Below, one piece after another: positions 33,657-43,880 of a DNA stretch of 64,000 bases. The position numbers were made by a program, and so were the translations under genes. Position 1 is the stretch's first letter. Each line of letters starts with the position of its first letter. The notes beneath the pieces are model-generated. The model was not told the DNA's origin. It searched no databases and saw only the letters and a program-made list of their open reading frames with translations. Origin of the DNA: Edaphocola aurantiacus (GTDB lineage Bacteria > Bacteroidota > Bacteroidia > Chitinophagales > Chitinophagaceae); NCBI RefSeq assembly GCF_019797745.1, contig NZ_VOSI01000001.1, positions 990,928 to 1,054,927 of the forward strand, given 5' to 3'.

Positions 33657-34082
33657 CTACCATTTATACGGTTTGCCCAGATACATTCTCTGGTTTTTGA
33701 GTAGTTTCCTTAATTTTTTGGGAATGCAATTTTCATCATAGCGGCTAAGGTATTTCTTGGGCTCGTTTTTGAAAATGATACCATACCAGTTAATGATGTA
33801 ACAGTTATCAGCATCAATAATTTCATATTCATCTGAGCCATCTTTCGATTTAAATACGCGGGTTCTTATCCCGCCACTTTTACGATCGCTTACCGGAACC
33901 AATTCAATGGTACGGCTGTCCTCCTTGTCTCCAAGCTTAAGACTAGTTCCTGTTAAAGTATAATCGTTATTCAGAAAATAAATACTACCACTTTCCTGAA
34001 TAACCGTATTGGTATGAATTTTCTCCTGACCGAAGGCATTCAGGCTAATGATTGTAAGGAATGAGCATAATAATTTTTTCAT
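33657..34082 (-). CDS. small secreted protein of unknown function
   Basis: 141 residues with a Sec signal peptide (MKKLLCSFLTIISLNAFG). The mature protein is beta-rich and basic near its end (IIFKNEPKKYLSRYDENC, RMYLGKPYKW). No family recognised. The stop is 11 bases from the shared hairpin. It sits beside a non-coding repeat-like element, which follows its 5' end. Confidence 0.72.
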   Translation of the reverse strand: MKKLLCSFLTIISLNAFGQEKIHTNTVIQESGSIYFLNNDYTLTGTSLKLGDKEDSRTIELVPVSDRKSGGIRTRVFKSKDGSDEYEIIDADNCYIINWYGIIFKNEPKKYLSRYDENCIPKKLRKLLKNQRMYLGKPYKW

Positions 34083-34198
34083 ATTTTTTATGTTTAACGG
34101 GTGAAATGCATCAGAAAGAATTATTAAAAACTGAGTCTCCGCTTAAAGGAAACAAAGTTTAGCATTATGATTTAAATAGTCTATTTATATCTTTTTCT
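34083..34198. other. upstream region of the secreted-protein gene
   Basis: 116 bases of A/T-rich sequence with no gene; presumed promoter region of the gene at 33657-34082. Confidence 0.4.
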
Positions 34199-34576
34199 AC
34201 CTTTTGCCTTGATGCAAAAGGTACCGCCAAAAAATCAAGGCTGTATAAATTCCTGGCTAAAAATCAATGTGTCGGCCGGTCACAAACCAGACTCGCTGCG
34301 CTCAGACAGTGGTTTCCGACTTTATCGACCGAGCCAATGATTTTATTAACGCCGGATTTATAAGGCCTTTCGAGCGATCTGTTCTGTACGGATCGCTTAT
34401 TGTTTTCATCACAGCGATAGCCATTTTGGAGTGGAGCTGCGATCGTTGAACACCGAACGGATCACGCGTTAAGCTCAAACGATCAATGCACGCAACGGTA
34501 CAAAATGGCGGTGCCCCGCAATCGCCTTGATGAAAACAAAGGCATTTTTGGTCCTTTTGTTGCCGGACAAAAGGAC
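34199..34576. repeat. non-coding element with related hairpins at both ends
   Basis: 378-base element. The left end is ACCTTTTGC-N6-GCAAAAGGT (34199-34222). The right end is GTCCTTTTGT-N6-ACAAAAGGAC (34551-34576). Both hairpins share the CCTTTTG core. Internal inverted repeats include AGCGATC...GATCGCT near 34373-34400. Base composition is G/C-richer than the DNA on either side. Short open frames inside (34267-34449 +, 34302-34631 -) have no start or codon pattern worth calling. It looks like a dispersed, MITE-like intergenic repeat of the kind I associate with this phylum, but a copy elsewhere in the genome has not been seen here. Confidence 0.55.
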
Positions 34577-34826
34577 GAATAAAATAGTTTACTATATGCG
34601 GATAGTCAGTTATTAAAAAACCAAAGAACACCCTATGCTTGAGTCATTATACTATAGCCAGGCATTCATTGATAGAACCCAAAATACATATTAAATATTC
34701 CACATACAAGTGCCTGATCAAAACAACAAAACAGATCAACCGGCTATGTCACTCCCCCGCCCTCTACTCCGGCAAAACTTATGTATATTTGAGCGCTAAA
34801 AACCAGCTTTACAAGGACAAATACAT
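34577..34826. other. intergenic DNA after the repeat-like element
   Basis: 250 bases, A/T-rich, no gene or hairpin of note. Contains the presumed promoter of the small glycine-rich protein. Confidence 0.4.
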
Positions 34827-35291
34827 ATGAATATTACTGAACTAAATAACAGACCCGACCTCTCAAGTGACAACAAACTACACCGGATCTATGAACAGCT
34901 GGGTATGCTGATAAAGGCAATAAATAATAAAGATTTACCAGCAGATACGGAACGCAGCATTAGCCAGCATGTGGCAGTAGTAAATGCTTCTGCACTTGAT
35001 GGAGCAGCTTTGGGCAAGCTGGTAAAACAACAACAAACGGCAATCCTGAAACTGCTGGAAAAAGAGCATAAAATTGTTGCCAAAAACCATTACCGGAACA
35101 TGTGGATGCTTTTAGGTTTCACTGCATTCGGATTACCGATCGGATCGGCATTTGGTTTGAGCATAGGCAATATCGGACTGATTGGTGTAGGACTACCCAT
35201 TGGTATGGCTATTGGTGCAGCTGTTGGTTCATCAATGGATAAGAAAGCCTTTAAGGAAGGCCGGCAGCTTGATATTGAAATCAAACTTTAA
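34827..35291 (+). CDS. small protein with glycine-zipper membrane segment
   Basis: 154 residues, function unknown. The first 95 are helical and charged (KLHRIYEQLGMLIKAINNKD, KLVKQQQTAILKLLEKEHKI). They are followed by two glycine-rich hydrophobic stretches (GFTAFGLPIGSAFGLSIGN, LIGVGLPIGMAIGAAVGSS) with the GxxxG spacing of glycine-zipper proteins, then a charged tail. Possibly membrane-inserting. Isolated gene with a terminator-like hairpin at 35311-35340. Confidence 0.75.
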   Translation: MNITELNNRPDLSSDNKLHRIYEQLGMLIKAINNKDLPADTERSISQHVAVVNASALDGAALGKLVKQQQTAILKLLEKEHKIVAKNHYRNMWMLLGFTAFGLPIGSAFGLSIGNIGLIGVGLPIGMAIGAAVGSSMDKKAFKEGRQLDIEIKL

Positions 35292-35629
35292 ATGCCTTAT
35301 TTAAAAACGTATTAAACCCGCTACCCTGGCGGGTTTTAATATATACACAAAGAGAATAGGTGTTTCTATTTCGGATTAAGGCTGTAGTACTCCGGTGCCG
35401 GGCGGTCTTAATAATGACCACAAAAACACACAACAATAGGAAATATTATGTACATTTACGGTAGTGACTGAGCGAGGTAAATTATTCCTATCTACATTGA
35501 ACGTTAAGGTATTATAGACTGGCAAAGGGGAAACGTTTTTGGACACGGCAGTTATTATATTGCCGGAAAGATGGAGATTTCATGTGAAGATGTTTTTATA
35601 CTTAACCCATAGTATTCAACACACACTTT
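35292..35629. other. intergenic region before the LytTR regulator gene
   Basis: Holds a terminator-like hairpin at 35311-35340 (ATTAAACCCGC / GCGGGTTTTAAT, 11-12 bp with one bulge). The remaining 290 bases have no gene; presumably the regulator's promoter lies here but I do not see a clear box. Confidence 0.5.
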
Positions 35630-36373
35630 ATGTTTTCTGCCCTTATATTAGATGATGAAGCACCGGCGCGTAAATGCCTGCATGGATTATTAACGGAGCA
35701 CTGTCCTCAGCTCAGTACCATTTTTCTGGCAGAAGATATAGCTGCCGCTACCAGACTACTGCACGAAAATAAAATTGACATTGTATTTCTTGACGTGAAC
35801 CTGGGTACTGAGACCGGTTTTGATTTATTACAGAAAGTGCAGGACAAAATTCAGGCACTGATCTTTGTAACTGCCCATGATACCTTCAGTCTGAAAGCCA
35901 TTAAAGCACAGGCAATAGACTATCTTTTGAAACCGATAGACATTGACGAGCTGCTGATCGCTGTAGACAAGGCAACAGCATTCCTGCAAAGAAAAACGCC
36001 GGTATTGCCCGTGCCGCAACCATCCGTACCAGATCTGCAGCAGCAACAGGTCATCGTCAATCACGATAATGGTTTTGAATTATTTGACCGGGCGCAGATT
36101 CTATTTGCCGAAGCTGCCGGCAGCTATACCGCATTTTACCTGGAAGGTTCCCGTAAGATTACGGCTTCCCGCCAGTTGGGATCTTATGAAACCTTATTAA
36201 CGAACCCAACATTTTTCCGTTCCCACAAATCATTTATCATCAATCTCCAGCACCTGAAAGGTTATTCTTCCAAGAATGGTTATACAGCCTTGCTTGCCGG
36301 AGGATATGAGATCCCTGTCAGCAGGAGAAAGCTGCCTCTGTTTCTTGAGCTATCCAAAAAACTGGGTTCTTGA
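35630..36373 (+). CDS. LytTR-family response regulator
   Basis: 247 residues: receiver domain (about 1-120) with acidic pocket D8-D9, phosphorylated D55 (IVFLDVNLG) and K105-type lysine (DYLLKPID), then a LytTR DNA-binding domain at about 145-245 (RAQILFAEAAGSYTAFYLEG, FFRSHKSFIINLQHLKGYSS). Partner of the histidine kinase whose TTG start overlaps its stop codon. Likely controls surface or secreted proteins, four of which follow, but the target genes are not proven. Confidence 0.94.
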   Translation: MFSALILDDEAPARKCLHGLLTEHCPQLSTIFLAEDIAAATRLLHENKIDIVFLDVNLGTETGFDLLQKVQDKIQALIFVTAHDTFSLKAIKAQAIDYLLKPIDIDELLIAVDKATAFLQRKTPVLPVPQPSVPDLQQQQVIVNHDNGFELFDRAQILFAEAAGSYTAFYLEGSRKITASRQLGSYETLLTNPTFFRSHKSFIINLQHLKGYSSKNGYTALLAGGYEIPVSRRKLPLFLELSKKLGS

Positions 36374-39273
36374 AACGACTACCTTTAATTATCCTATACT
36401 GCCTGTTCTTTAGCGGAACCGCATTTACACAGCCCGGCACCTATATCCGTTACAGTACGGCAGAAGGCCTGAGTGGCAACTATATGTATGATATTGCCCA
36501 GGACAGGGAGGGCTTTCTCTGGATCAGTTCCAACACCGGCGTATATCGCTTCGATGGCACTCACTTCCGGCAATTTGGCACCAAAGACGGATTGCCGGAC
36601 AATGAAGTACTGGAGATCAGCGTCGATAAATACGGAAGGATCTGGTTTTGCTGCTTCAATGGCAGGATAGGCTATTATGACAAAGGCCGTTTCTATCATC
36701 CGGCCAATACACCTGCGCTTGCCGGAATACGGCTTATGAATTACTCTCCTCACTTCTATGAAGGACGGAATAACATCAATCATATCTCGGGTATTGGTGG
36801 TGACTATACGCAATTAACCGTTAATGCAGACAGTATCCTCAACGGCAATATGATGCCCTACAAGGTGAATATTTACTGGGAGGATGGAAGCGATAGCTAT
36901 TATCTGTTCAATAACTTCATTCATAAGAACAGGCAGCAAATCTATAAGCTTAAAGGGATTACCAATAGTGGAACGGTTGTTGCAAACGGCAATGCACTTT
37001 ATTACCTGATGTCGGACAAATTATTCCGCTTCCGCAAGGGTAAAGAGGAGTTACTATATTCCTGGACCGAAGCACTGGAGCCCTGGAAGCTTGAGGTTCA
37101 GTCATCAGGACACATCTTTATCACCTGCAGCAATGGACGGGTAATAGAACTGCAGGAGCAGAACGGAGCATATAGTATTTCCCGGACCTTCACGGATATT
37201 TATTCGCCCGGACGTGCATGGTCTGATAAAAAGGGAGGTGTGTGGATCACTTCACTTGCCGATGGTTTATATTACTACCCGGATAATAAAAGAGAAGCAA
37301 GGGCAGCAGCTTTTACGAAAGAATGGCCGGGGAAAATCATTACTGATATGGAGGTCTGCGGCACACAGATCGTAACCGGATTTGAGAACGGCAGTGTAGC
37401 TTGCTTCAACAGAGAATTAAAGCTGGATACGGTTCTGCTCCGATCGGTCAATACGGCCATGATGATCAAAAATGTACACTATGACCAGCATTCAGGAAAG
37501 GTAATTGTTTCCGGTGGCCTGATTTGGATATGGCAGACAGGTGGCCTCAACAGGTTCAGATCATTAAACGTGCGATATAGTCAGCAACCGGTTATCGTGC
37601 CGATGAAAGATGCCGAAATAACCGCTTCGGGAAAATTATATCTGAATGGTATCCGCAACTTATTATCACTGGATATCCGCAGCGCCCAGCTGGTTGTTGA
37701 TTCTGTATTCTGGAGCGCGAACCGTAAATATGCCATCTGCCCGGATATCGCTCCCGGCAGGATTTGGTACAGCGACATGGACGGATTCCATTTCCTGAAG
37801 GGCGGAAAGAGCCATCAGCTGAACCTTCCTGAACCTCTGGCCAATCAACGTATCACAGACATCAAGATGCCCGCCCCTGATCTCCTGGTACTGACCACAG
37901 AAAGTAATGGAATTATGATTGCTGATACACAGGGCAGGATCAGGCAACTGATCCTGCCAGAAGCATTGCATGGAGGCTCTGTCAGTAAAACAAAAATGTA
38001 TGGTGATCAGTTATGGCTGGCTGGGGATGCAGGAATCGGCATGTTCCGGCTGGAACACAATACGTTCAAACCGGCATTATGGGTAAATAAGAGCAATGGC
38101 CTCCTATCGGATAATGTCCTGGCCTTTTGCCGTGACGAGGACTTTCTTTATACGGTGACCGCAGAAGGATTACAAAAAATGGCCCTGGGCTCTTTGACCC
38201 AGGCTCCTGAAAGACCGCGACTGTTCATCCATTCCATCCAGAATAAAGCCCAGGTCTGGATCAACCCCACTGGAACCATACACCTGCCCGAAAAAAGCAA
38301 GGAAATAAAGCTGGAGTGCAGTGCTGTAGCCTTTGGTAATACGGCCCCGGTAGTCTTCTCCTACCGTTTTGACGGTGCTGATAATTTTATTGAAACCTCT
38401 GGTCCGTTTTTCTCCATTCCCCTGAGTTTCGAAGGGAAGAAGAAGTTATACCTGCGCTGCCGCAAAGGAAATAGTGCCTGGTCGGAGGAAAAGACCGTTT
38501 TATTACAAATCCCTGTACCATTTTTTCAACGATGGCCCGTAGGCCTTGCGCTCTTGCTGTCGGGATTGGTTGTGGTACTACTCGTGAGCAATTATCTTGC
38601 GGGAAGGTTGCGCAAAAGACAAAGGCAGGACCAGGACCTGAAGCTACAGGTTGCCCTATTGAAGCTGAGTGCCCTGCAAGCTATGATGAACCCACATTTT
38701 GTATTCAATGCGCTGAATGCGATCCAGGGTTATATCAATGACCATGACCGGTACCAGGCCAATAAATACCTGGCCAAGTTTTCAAAACTGATTCGCGGAA
38801 GCCTTAACAGCAGCCGGGAAACGAAGATACTGCTCTCCAAAGAACTGGAATATATAAGCCATTACCTGGACCTGGAGCAATTACGTTTTGAAGACAGATT
38901 GAGCTATACTATCGAGCTTGGACCGGGTGTAGATCCGGAAAAGATTACAGTACCGGTAATGCTCCTGCAACCCCTGGCGGAAAATGCCGTTATTCATGGA
39001 GTGATGAAGAGTAAAAAACCGGTTTTGATTACCATATCCTGCAGGATAAGTCCGGATAGTTTATGGATCTGTATACAGGATAACGGACCCGGAACAGCCA
39101 ACACACATACTACAGAGAAAACACATAAAAGCCTGGGCCTGGATATGATCCGCAGCAGGCTGCAACTGCTTTCCGAAACGCAGGGCAAGACCTACAGCTT
39201 CCAGCTTAAAGACAACCCGGCAGCACCTGGTGCTATAGCCATTTTACAACTGGCCAGGGGATGCCCGTCCTGA
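36370..39273 (+). CDS. LytS/YehU-type sensor histidine kinase with beta-propeller sensor
   Basis: 967 residues. A signal-like N-terminus (LPLIILYCLFFSGTAFT) is followed by periplasmic two-component-propeller repeats (GFLWISSNTGVYRFDG, YGRIWFCCFNGRIGYYD), a Y_Y_Y domain at about 640-710 (KEIKLECSAVAFGNTAPVVF), one membrane helix (VGLALLLSGLVVVLLVSNYL) and the His-kinase domain with H776 in MNPHFVFNALNAIQGYI and the N-box DNGPGT. Start codon is TTG at 36370-36372, overlapping the regulator stop (TTGA). Signal unknown. Confidence 0.93.
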   Translation: MKRLPLIILYCLFFSGTAFTQPGTYIRYSTAEGLSGNYMYDIAQDREGFLWISSNTGVYRFDGTHFRQFGTKDGLPDNEVLEISVDKYGRIWFCCFNGRIGYYDKGRFYHPANTPALAGIRLMNYSPHFYEGRNNINHISGIGGDYTQLTVNADSILNGNMMPYKVNIYWEDGSDSYYLFNNFIHKNRQQIYKLKGITNSGTVVANGNALYYLMSDKLFRFRKGKEELLYSWTEALEPWKLEVQSSGHIFITCSNGRVIELQEQNGAYSISRTFTDIYSPGRAWSDKKGGVWITSLADGLYYYPDNKREARAAAFTKEWPGKIITDMEVCGTQIVTGFENGSVACFNRELKLDTVLLRSVNTAMMIKNVHYDQHSGKVIVSGGLIWIWQTGGLNRFRSLNVRYSQQPVIVPMKDAEITASGKLYLNGIRNLLSLDIRSAQLVVDSVFWSANRKYAICPDIAPGRIWYSDMDGFHFLKGGKSHQLNLPEPLANQRITDIKMPAPDLLVLTTESNGIMIADTQGRIRQLILPEALHGGSVSKTKMYGDQLWLAGDAGIGMFRLEHNTFKPALWVNKSNGLLSDNVLAFCRDEDFLYTVTAEGLQKMALGSLTQAPERPRLFIHSIQNKAQVWINPTGTIHLPEKSKEIKLECSAVAFGNTAPVVFSYRFDGADNFIETSGPFFSIPLSFEGKKKLYLRCRKGNSAWSEEKTVLLQIPVPFFQRWPVGLALLLSGLVVVLLVSNYLAGRLRKRQRQDQDLKLQVALLKLSALQAMMNPHFVFNALNAIQGYINDHDRYQANKYLAKFSKLIRGSLNSSRETKILLSKELEYISHYLDLEQLRFEDRLSYTIELGPGVDPEKITVPVMLLQPLAENAVIHGVMKSKKPVLITISCRISPDSLWICIQDNGPGTANTHTTEKTHKSLGLDMIRSRLQLLSETQGKTYSFQLKDNPAAPGAIAILQLARGCPS

Positions 39274-39388
39274 CCGTTTATCAACTATACACTACCGTTC
39301 CTGCATCCTATATTACCGTTCATCAATTCAGCAAAAAGACAGGAATATTCCATGTTAGTTTTACGATACACCAATCAATTAAAAACAC

Positions 39389-41710
39389 ATGGCTATTCCA
39401 AATTTCTACAATGTGAAACGGGGCATGCAACGCATCATGGCGGCAACACTATTATCCTCCGCTGCATTCAATGCATCCGCACAATCTTATGACTGGGTTA
39501 TACCTCCGGCAACCCGTATTCAGTTTAACGGAACTTCCGCCGGTGTACCCTTATCCATGACCAGTATCGGCTGCAACGGAACGGCCACCGCACAGGTAAT
39601 CTCTACCGCTCCGGGTAGTAACCCCTTTGCATTTGTGCCCAATTGCGGTACCTATAATCTTTCCGGCACCAATGTAGCTGCCAAAGGTTATAGAAACGTA
39701 TTTCCGGTAACGGGCCTGTGTAAACAATTCTATTCTGTAGAATGGGCACTGAGCCATTATCCGGCCAACAGTAAACTGATGCTGCGTAAGCTCAATGGTA
39801 GTAATCCCGCATCACTGGTCCAAACGGACAGCGTAGAACTGTTTTCGGAGCAATCTGATGATCAGTCCTCTCATACTGTAGCTGTGGCTCCGGTGAGAAA
39901 TGATGGCTCCAGAATGGTTTATTTCTATGATGCCAAGAACAATGCACTGAAGGCCTTCAGTGTCTCCTTAAACGGGACAATAGGCGCGGTGCAACACCTC
40001 CGCAATATATCTATAGGCGTAAGCACTTTTGAGACCTACAACCAGATGGAGGTAAGTCCGAGTGGTCGTTATTTACTGTTCAGCGACCGCAACTTCGCTA
40101 AGGTATGGTGTGTCGATTTATTCACTACAGGTTATCCGGTTACTGAACTCACTGCAAATTTCCCTGCTACAACAGGCAGACATATTCACGGGTATGAGTA
40201 TGTACCTATGCCGGGCGGCGATGACCGTGTCTACATCAGCTGGCACGGAAGTGGTCCTACTGCCGGTAGTGTATGCTATGTAAAATTATCTGATCTATCA
40301 TATACCAATATCTTTCCAACAGTTGGCCTGCCATCCACCACTTCAGAGTTAAGCTGGGGCTATACCGAGATAGAGCTGGGCAGAGACGGACAGTTATATA
40401 TGGCCACCAATCCCAATACAGGTCTGGGAGATAATACAATGACCGCAGGAGCCTTGTATACATTGAACATTACCAACAGTACCCTTACGCCCGTAAAAAT
40501 AAACGGTACGACACAGGTATACATCAATACCTATTCTAATGGTGGATTTGGCTATAAAATTCAGTCACAGATAGATGGGGAAACGTTTAAAGGCTACACC
40601 CTGTCTCCAAGCTATAACCTGAATGGTATATCACAAAATAACCTCCCGGTAATCCCTGATGTAATCCTGTGCGACAATGCACCGATGATCATCAATTTCG
40701 ATGCCGGTGGTTATATTACTACAGCAGGCATTACGCTGCAAAAAGGAACGGTATCGGGTAATACGTTTACAGCCGTAGGATTACCTATTGCAACAACCGG
40801 CAATCCGCTGGGCGCTCCGCAGACTCCGGGAAGTGTTAATGTAGGATCCCTGTTCGGCCTGAGCAGCTATACAGGCGGCGTACGATTTACACTGACGTTC
40901 AACAATGGTTGTACGACTTCGACCATCACCCAAACATTCAACATTCGCAGAGCCGGACTGGTAGCCGACTTCAAAATGCAAGGACCATCAAGCTGTACCG
41001 CTCAGAACCGAGTAGTTACCGCCAGTCAGCTGGCCTCTTCTAGTCCTTACACACAGCCGGCAACAGCTGTATTCTGTAAAGATGGCTGGTTGGGTGCGCT
41101 TACTGCAGGCATTCAGCAGTCAACGTTTACTCCTTCAGGAGATCTTACCATTCAGAATTATACTTTGAAGGTACAGCAGGTCGACAATACAGGAAATCCG
41201 GTTGCAGGAGGTATGTCTTTTGACTCCACTCAATTAACTCCTTTTAATAATTTCAACTTCAATACACTTGTACCTAATGGCTGGTTTTTAGCTAACTATA
41301 ATGCGATTAAGAACAATACTTATTTTAAAGTCACCCTAGGCGTTAATACAACACCTTGCGGCCTTATTGAGCGCTATTCTTATTTCAGAATTATCGATGG
41401 CGGATTCCCCGGTAATTACTGGAACTCTGGTGTAACACTTCTTGACCCTGAAATGGATGCTGTGCAGGTATTCCCTAATCCGGCACAGGACAAGATCAAC
41501 TTTACCTGGTCTGCAGGTAATAACCCGGAAAGTGCTGCAAAGTTACAAATCAGTAATACCTTAGGTAAAAGCGTATTACAGCAATCATTCATTCAGCAAA
41601 ATGGCAAGAATGAGGCTAGTCTTGACATTTCGAAATTAGCACCAGGTATCTATTACTATCAACTGGAAGCAAACGGTACAATCCATAAAGGAAAGATTAC
41701 AGTATTGTAA
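39389..41710 (+). CDS. T9SS type A cargo protein, unknown function
   Basis: 773 residues. N-terminal signal (MAATLLSSAAFNASAQS); large extracellular part with a seven-blade-like repeat region (39900-40600; SPSGRYLLFSDRNFAKVWCV, GRDGQLYMATNPNTG). Then a cysteine-containing beta region, and a C-terminal type A sorting domain (VFPNPAQDKINFTW, LDISKLAPGIYYYQLEANG) that directs secretion through the type IX system and surface attachment. First of four T9SS proteins behind the LytTR system. Ends at the 22-bp stem terminator 41749-41795. Confidence 0.88.
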   Translation: MAIPNFYNVKRGMQRIMAATLLSSAAFNASAQSYDWVIPPATRIQFNGTSAGVPLSMTSIGCNGTATAQVISTAPGSNPFAFVPNCGTYNLSGTNVAAKGYRNVFPVTGLCKQFYSVEWALSHYPANSKLMLRKLNGSNPASLVQTDSVELFSEQSDDQSSHTVAVAPVRNDGSRMVYFYDAKNNALKAFSVSLNGTIGAVQHLRNISIGVSTFETYNQMEVSPSGRYLLFSDRNFAKVWCVDLFTTGYPVTELTANFPATTGRHIHGYEYVPMPGGDDRVYISWHGSGPTAGSVCYVKLSDLSYTNIFPTVGLPSTTSELSWGYTEIELGRDGQLYMATNPNTGLGDNTMTAGALYTLNITNSTLTPVKINGTTQVYINTYSNGGFGYKIQSQIDGETFKGYTLSPSYNLNGISQNNLPVIPDVILCDNAPMIINFDAGGYITTAGITLQKGTVSGNTFTAVGLPIATTGNPLGAPQTPGSVNVGSLFGLSSYTGGVRFTLTFNNGCTTSTITQTFNIRRAGLVADFKMQGPSSCTAQNRVVTASQLASSSPYTQPATAVFCKDGWLGALTAGIQQSTFTPSGDLTIQNYTLKVQQVDNTGNPVAGGMSFDSTQLTPFNNFNFNTLVPNGWFLANYNAIKNNTYFKVTLGVNTTPCGLIERYSYFRIIDGGFPGNYWNSGVTLLDPEMDAVQVFPNPAQDKINFTWSAGNNPESAAKLQISNTLGKSVLQQSFIQQNGKNEASLDISKLAPGIYYYQLEANGTIHKGKITVL

Positions 41711-41748
41711 ATCCGGAAAGCAAATTTACATACAGGAAATACAATGAT

Positions 41749-41795
41749 ATCAATAAGACAAAACCCGCTCATGGAGCGGGTTTTGTCTTATTGAT
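41749..41795. terminator. bidirectional terminator between T9SS genes
   Basis: 22-bp perfect stem (ATCAATAAGACAAAACCCGC...) around loop ATG, between convergent genes. Confidence 0.88.
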
Positions 41796-41819
41796 TCAAA
41801 AGGGTTTGTCCGCACTCTT

Positions 41820-43880
41820 CTAGCGTATTAAAGTAACTTCTCCCGTAAATTTCTTCACCGTGCCATCTAAAAATATAATGGAAATACTGTACCAGTACAC
41901 CCCCTGATCCAGTTGTTTTCCGTTTACACTTGAGGTACCATCCCAGCCACTGTTCATATTGGCAGTGGAGTGAACGACTTGCCCGTACCGGTTATACACC
42001 CTGAATTCGGAAGTGCTGTATGCACGATCCAGCCTCAGTTTCGGCACAAATACATCATTTCTTCCATCACCGTTTGGCGTAAATGCATTCGGTACTATCA
42101 CCTCTTTGCTATAGGCTCTTAGCTTAACCGGAATAAGCACACTATCATCACAACCTGCCAGTGAGCGCGCCAGAACTTTTATCTCCTGATCCTGGCTTAA
42201 CGATAAGGATTGTTGCCTTACAAAGGGTGATACAAACAGGTCTTCGGGATACCAGCCAAGCACTTCAAAATCGCCCTCAAATGCATCAGTGACTTTGATC
42301 AGAAAAGGTTCGCTCTCGTAAGGCTCCTCTGGCTCCAGAGTATACTGCATATTGAACCTGTTCACGGTTATATTATATTGCTGATACAGACTATCGCAAC
42401 CTAAAATATTATAAAAAGTATCGGTCACAATAGCCGATGCTGTATATCGTACACCATTTACCCAGACTGCATCACAGCCAGCGGTATCGATCTGAACCAG
42501 GGTCGCATTATTATTATGAATAACAATCCTCGTTTCCCGGTAAATACTGTCACAGCCCAACACGGAGTGTAAGGTATCATGCAGTACAGTACTTTCTGTA
42601 TATACTTGATTGTTATAACTAAGCTCTTTGCAGGCCTCTAGGTTAACCACCAAAGGTTGTGCCTGATTGAGCACCGTCAGGTTTAATGTTACGATGCTGT
42701 CACAACCACCGGTTCCGGGAAATGTATCTGTGGCAGTGTTGTTGTTTGTAGTATATGTAACACCGTTAAAGGTATAAGACTGACCATAGCAGATCGTCGC
42801 GGTTTCTGTTCCGGTCAGTGCAGGACTGATCTGTATCGTCATAGACTGTCCTCCGATCGCACACTGTCCGGCTGCGGGCGTGAAGGTATAAGTGGTCGTT
42901 GCGGTATTATTAATAGCCGGACTCCAGGCACCATTAATACCGTTAGCAGAAGTTGCGGGTAAGGTAATAGCAGAACCACTGCAATATGGTCCCAGCTGGC
43001 TAAACAAAGGTGTGTCTATAGGATGGGGTGTGATAAAGACCTCCTGTATGATATTCACCGCGCAGCAAGGATTTTTAAAGGCACTGATGATCTTTAGAGT
43101 GGAATCTCCGGTAACATTGTGCAGTGTTATAGCAGCATTACCGGAACTGCTGGTGACCACTGTATCCAGTATTAACTGACCCAGTATATTCTGGTTGTTG
43201 ACATTGTACACGATTGAGGTGCCCGGTGCAGTGGCTAAGGAAATCACGGCATCCTCACCGATACAAACGGTAGCCGGTGGATTGATTACAACACTCTGCA
43301 CATTGCAGGAGGAATTGGTGGTACCGGAAACAGAAGTACCGTTCACCACCCTGAAAGTGCCTCCGGTACTGGTTGCACCTCCCATCACCAGCCTGATCTC
43401 CACACTATCATTCGCCGGGATACAATAATTGGTCGGAAAAGTAACCGTTTCATTATTGGTGCTGTTCAGATACCCCACGCCCATCAGGCTGAGTACACCT
43501 GTGGTCGGAAAGTAGCAATATGCTCTGAAATAGGTAGGTCCGGTCGTGCTCCTTCGGGCAACAAGTGAGACCTGGGTCAGGTTTAAAGATGTATTCGGAT
43601 CTGTTTTGATATAGGCTGCTATATACCCGACCGGGTTGCCGTTAAGGTTCTCGGAATTGTACCCGTCTGTGGCACTCTGATACGTGCTGTTATTATACCT
43701 CCTCCACTGAGAAAACACGACTCCTGAACCGGTGGGCACCGCCGTAAAATTACCATGCGGGTAGGCATCAGCATAACCGCTCCAGGTATTACTGGTCAGT
43801 GGTATCTGTGCCTGAATCATTGTTCCCAGGCAGGAAAAAATCAGAAAAAAGACAAACATTATATATTTCATAAAATTCAT
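41820..43880 (-). CDS. T9SS type B cargo protein (gliding-motility-associated C-terminal domain)
   Basis: 686 residues with a signal peptide (FVFFLIFSCLGTMIQAQ). The middle contains repeated Ig/PKD-like and HYR-like segments with cysteine pairs (VCIGEDAVISLATAPGTSIV, ATICYGQSYTFNGVTYTTNN, CDSIVTLNLTV, CDSIYRETRIVI, CDSLYQQYNITV). The C-terminus VPNAFTPNGDGRNDVFVPKL is the type B sorting domain (CHU_C / gliding motility-associated). Exported and probably surface-displayed. Only gene on this strand between the LytTR operon and 50263. Confidence 0.9.
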   Translation of the reverse strand: MNFMKYIMFVFFLIFSCLGTMIQAQIPLTSNTWSGYADAYPHGNFTAVPTGSGVVFSQWRRYNNSTYQSATDGYNSENLNGNPVGYIAAYIKTDPNTSLNLTQVSLVARRSTTGPTYFRAYCYFPTTGVLSLMGVGYLNSTNNETVTFPTNYCIPANDSVEIRLVMGGATSTGGTFRVVNGTSVSGTTNSSCNVQSVVINPPATVCIGEDAVISLATAPGTSIVYNVNNQNILGQLILDTVVTSSSGNAAITLHNVTGDSTLKIISAFKNPCCAVNIIQEVFITPHPIDTPLFSQLGPYCSGSAITLPATSANGINGAWSPAINNTATTTYTFTPAAGQCAIGGQSMTIQISPALTGTETATICYGQSYTFNGVTYTTNNNTATDTFPGTGGCDSIVTLNLTVLNQAQPLVVNLEACKELSYNNQVYTESTVLHDTLHSVLGCDSIYRETRIVIHNNNATLVQIDTAGCDAVWVNGVRYTASAIVTDTFYNILGCDSLYQQYNITVNRFNMQYTLEPEEPYESEPFLIKVTDAFEGDFEVLGWYPEDLFVSPFVRQQSLSLSQDQEIKVLARSLAGCDDSVLIPVKLRAYSKEVIVPNAFTPNGDGRNDVFVPKLRLDRAYSTSEFRVYNRYGQVVHSTANMNSGWDGTSSVNGKQLDQGVYWYSISIIFLDGTVKKFTGEVTLIR

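Noticed and set aside
34302-34631. 109-codon minus-strand open frame inside the hairpin-bounded element
   Set aside because: No recognisable domain, spans the right-hand hairpin, and the opposite strand has an equally unremarkable frame; more likely part of a non-coding repeat.
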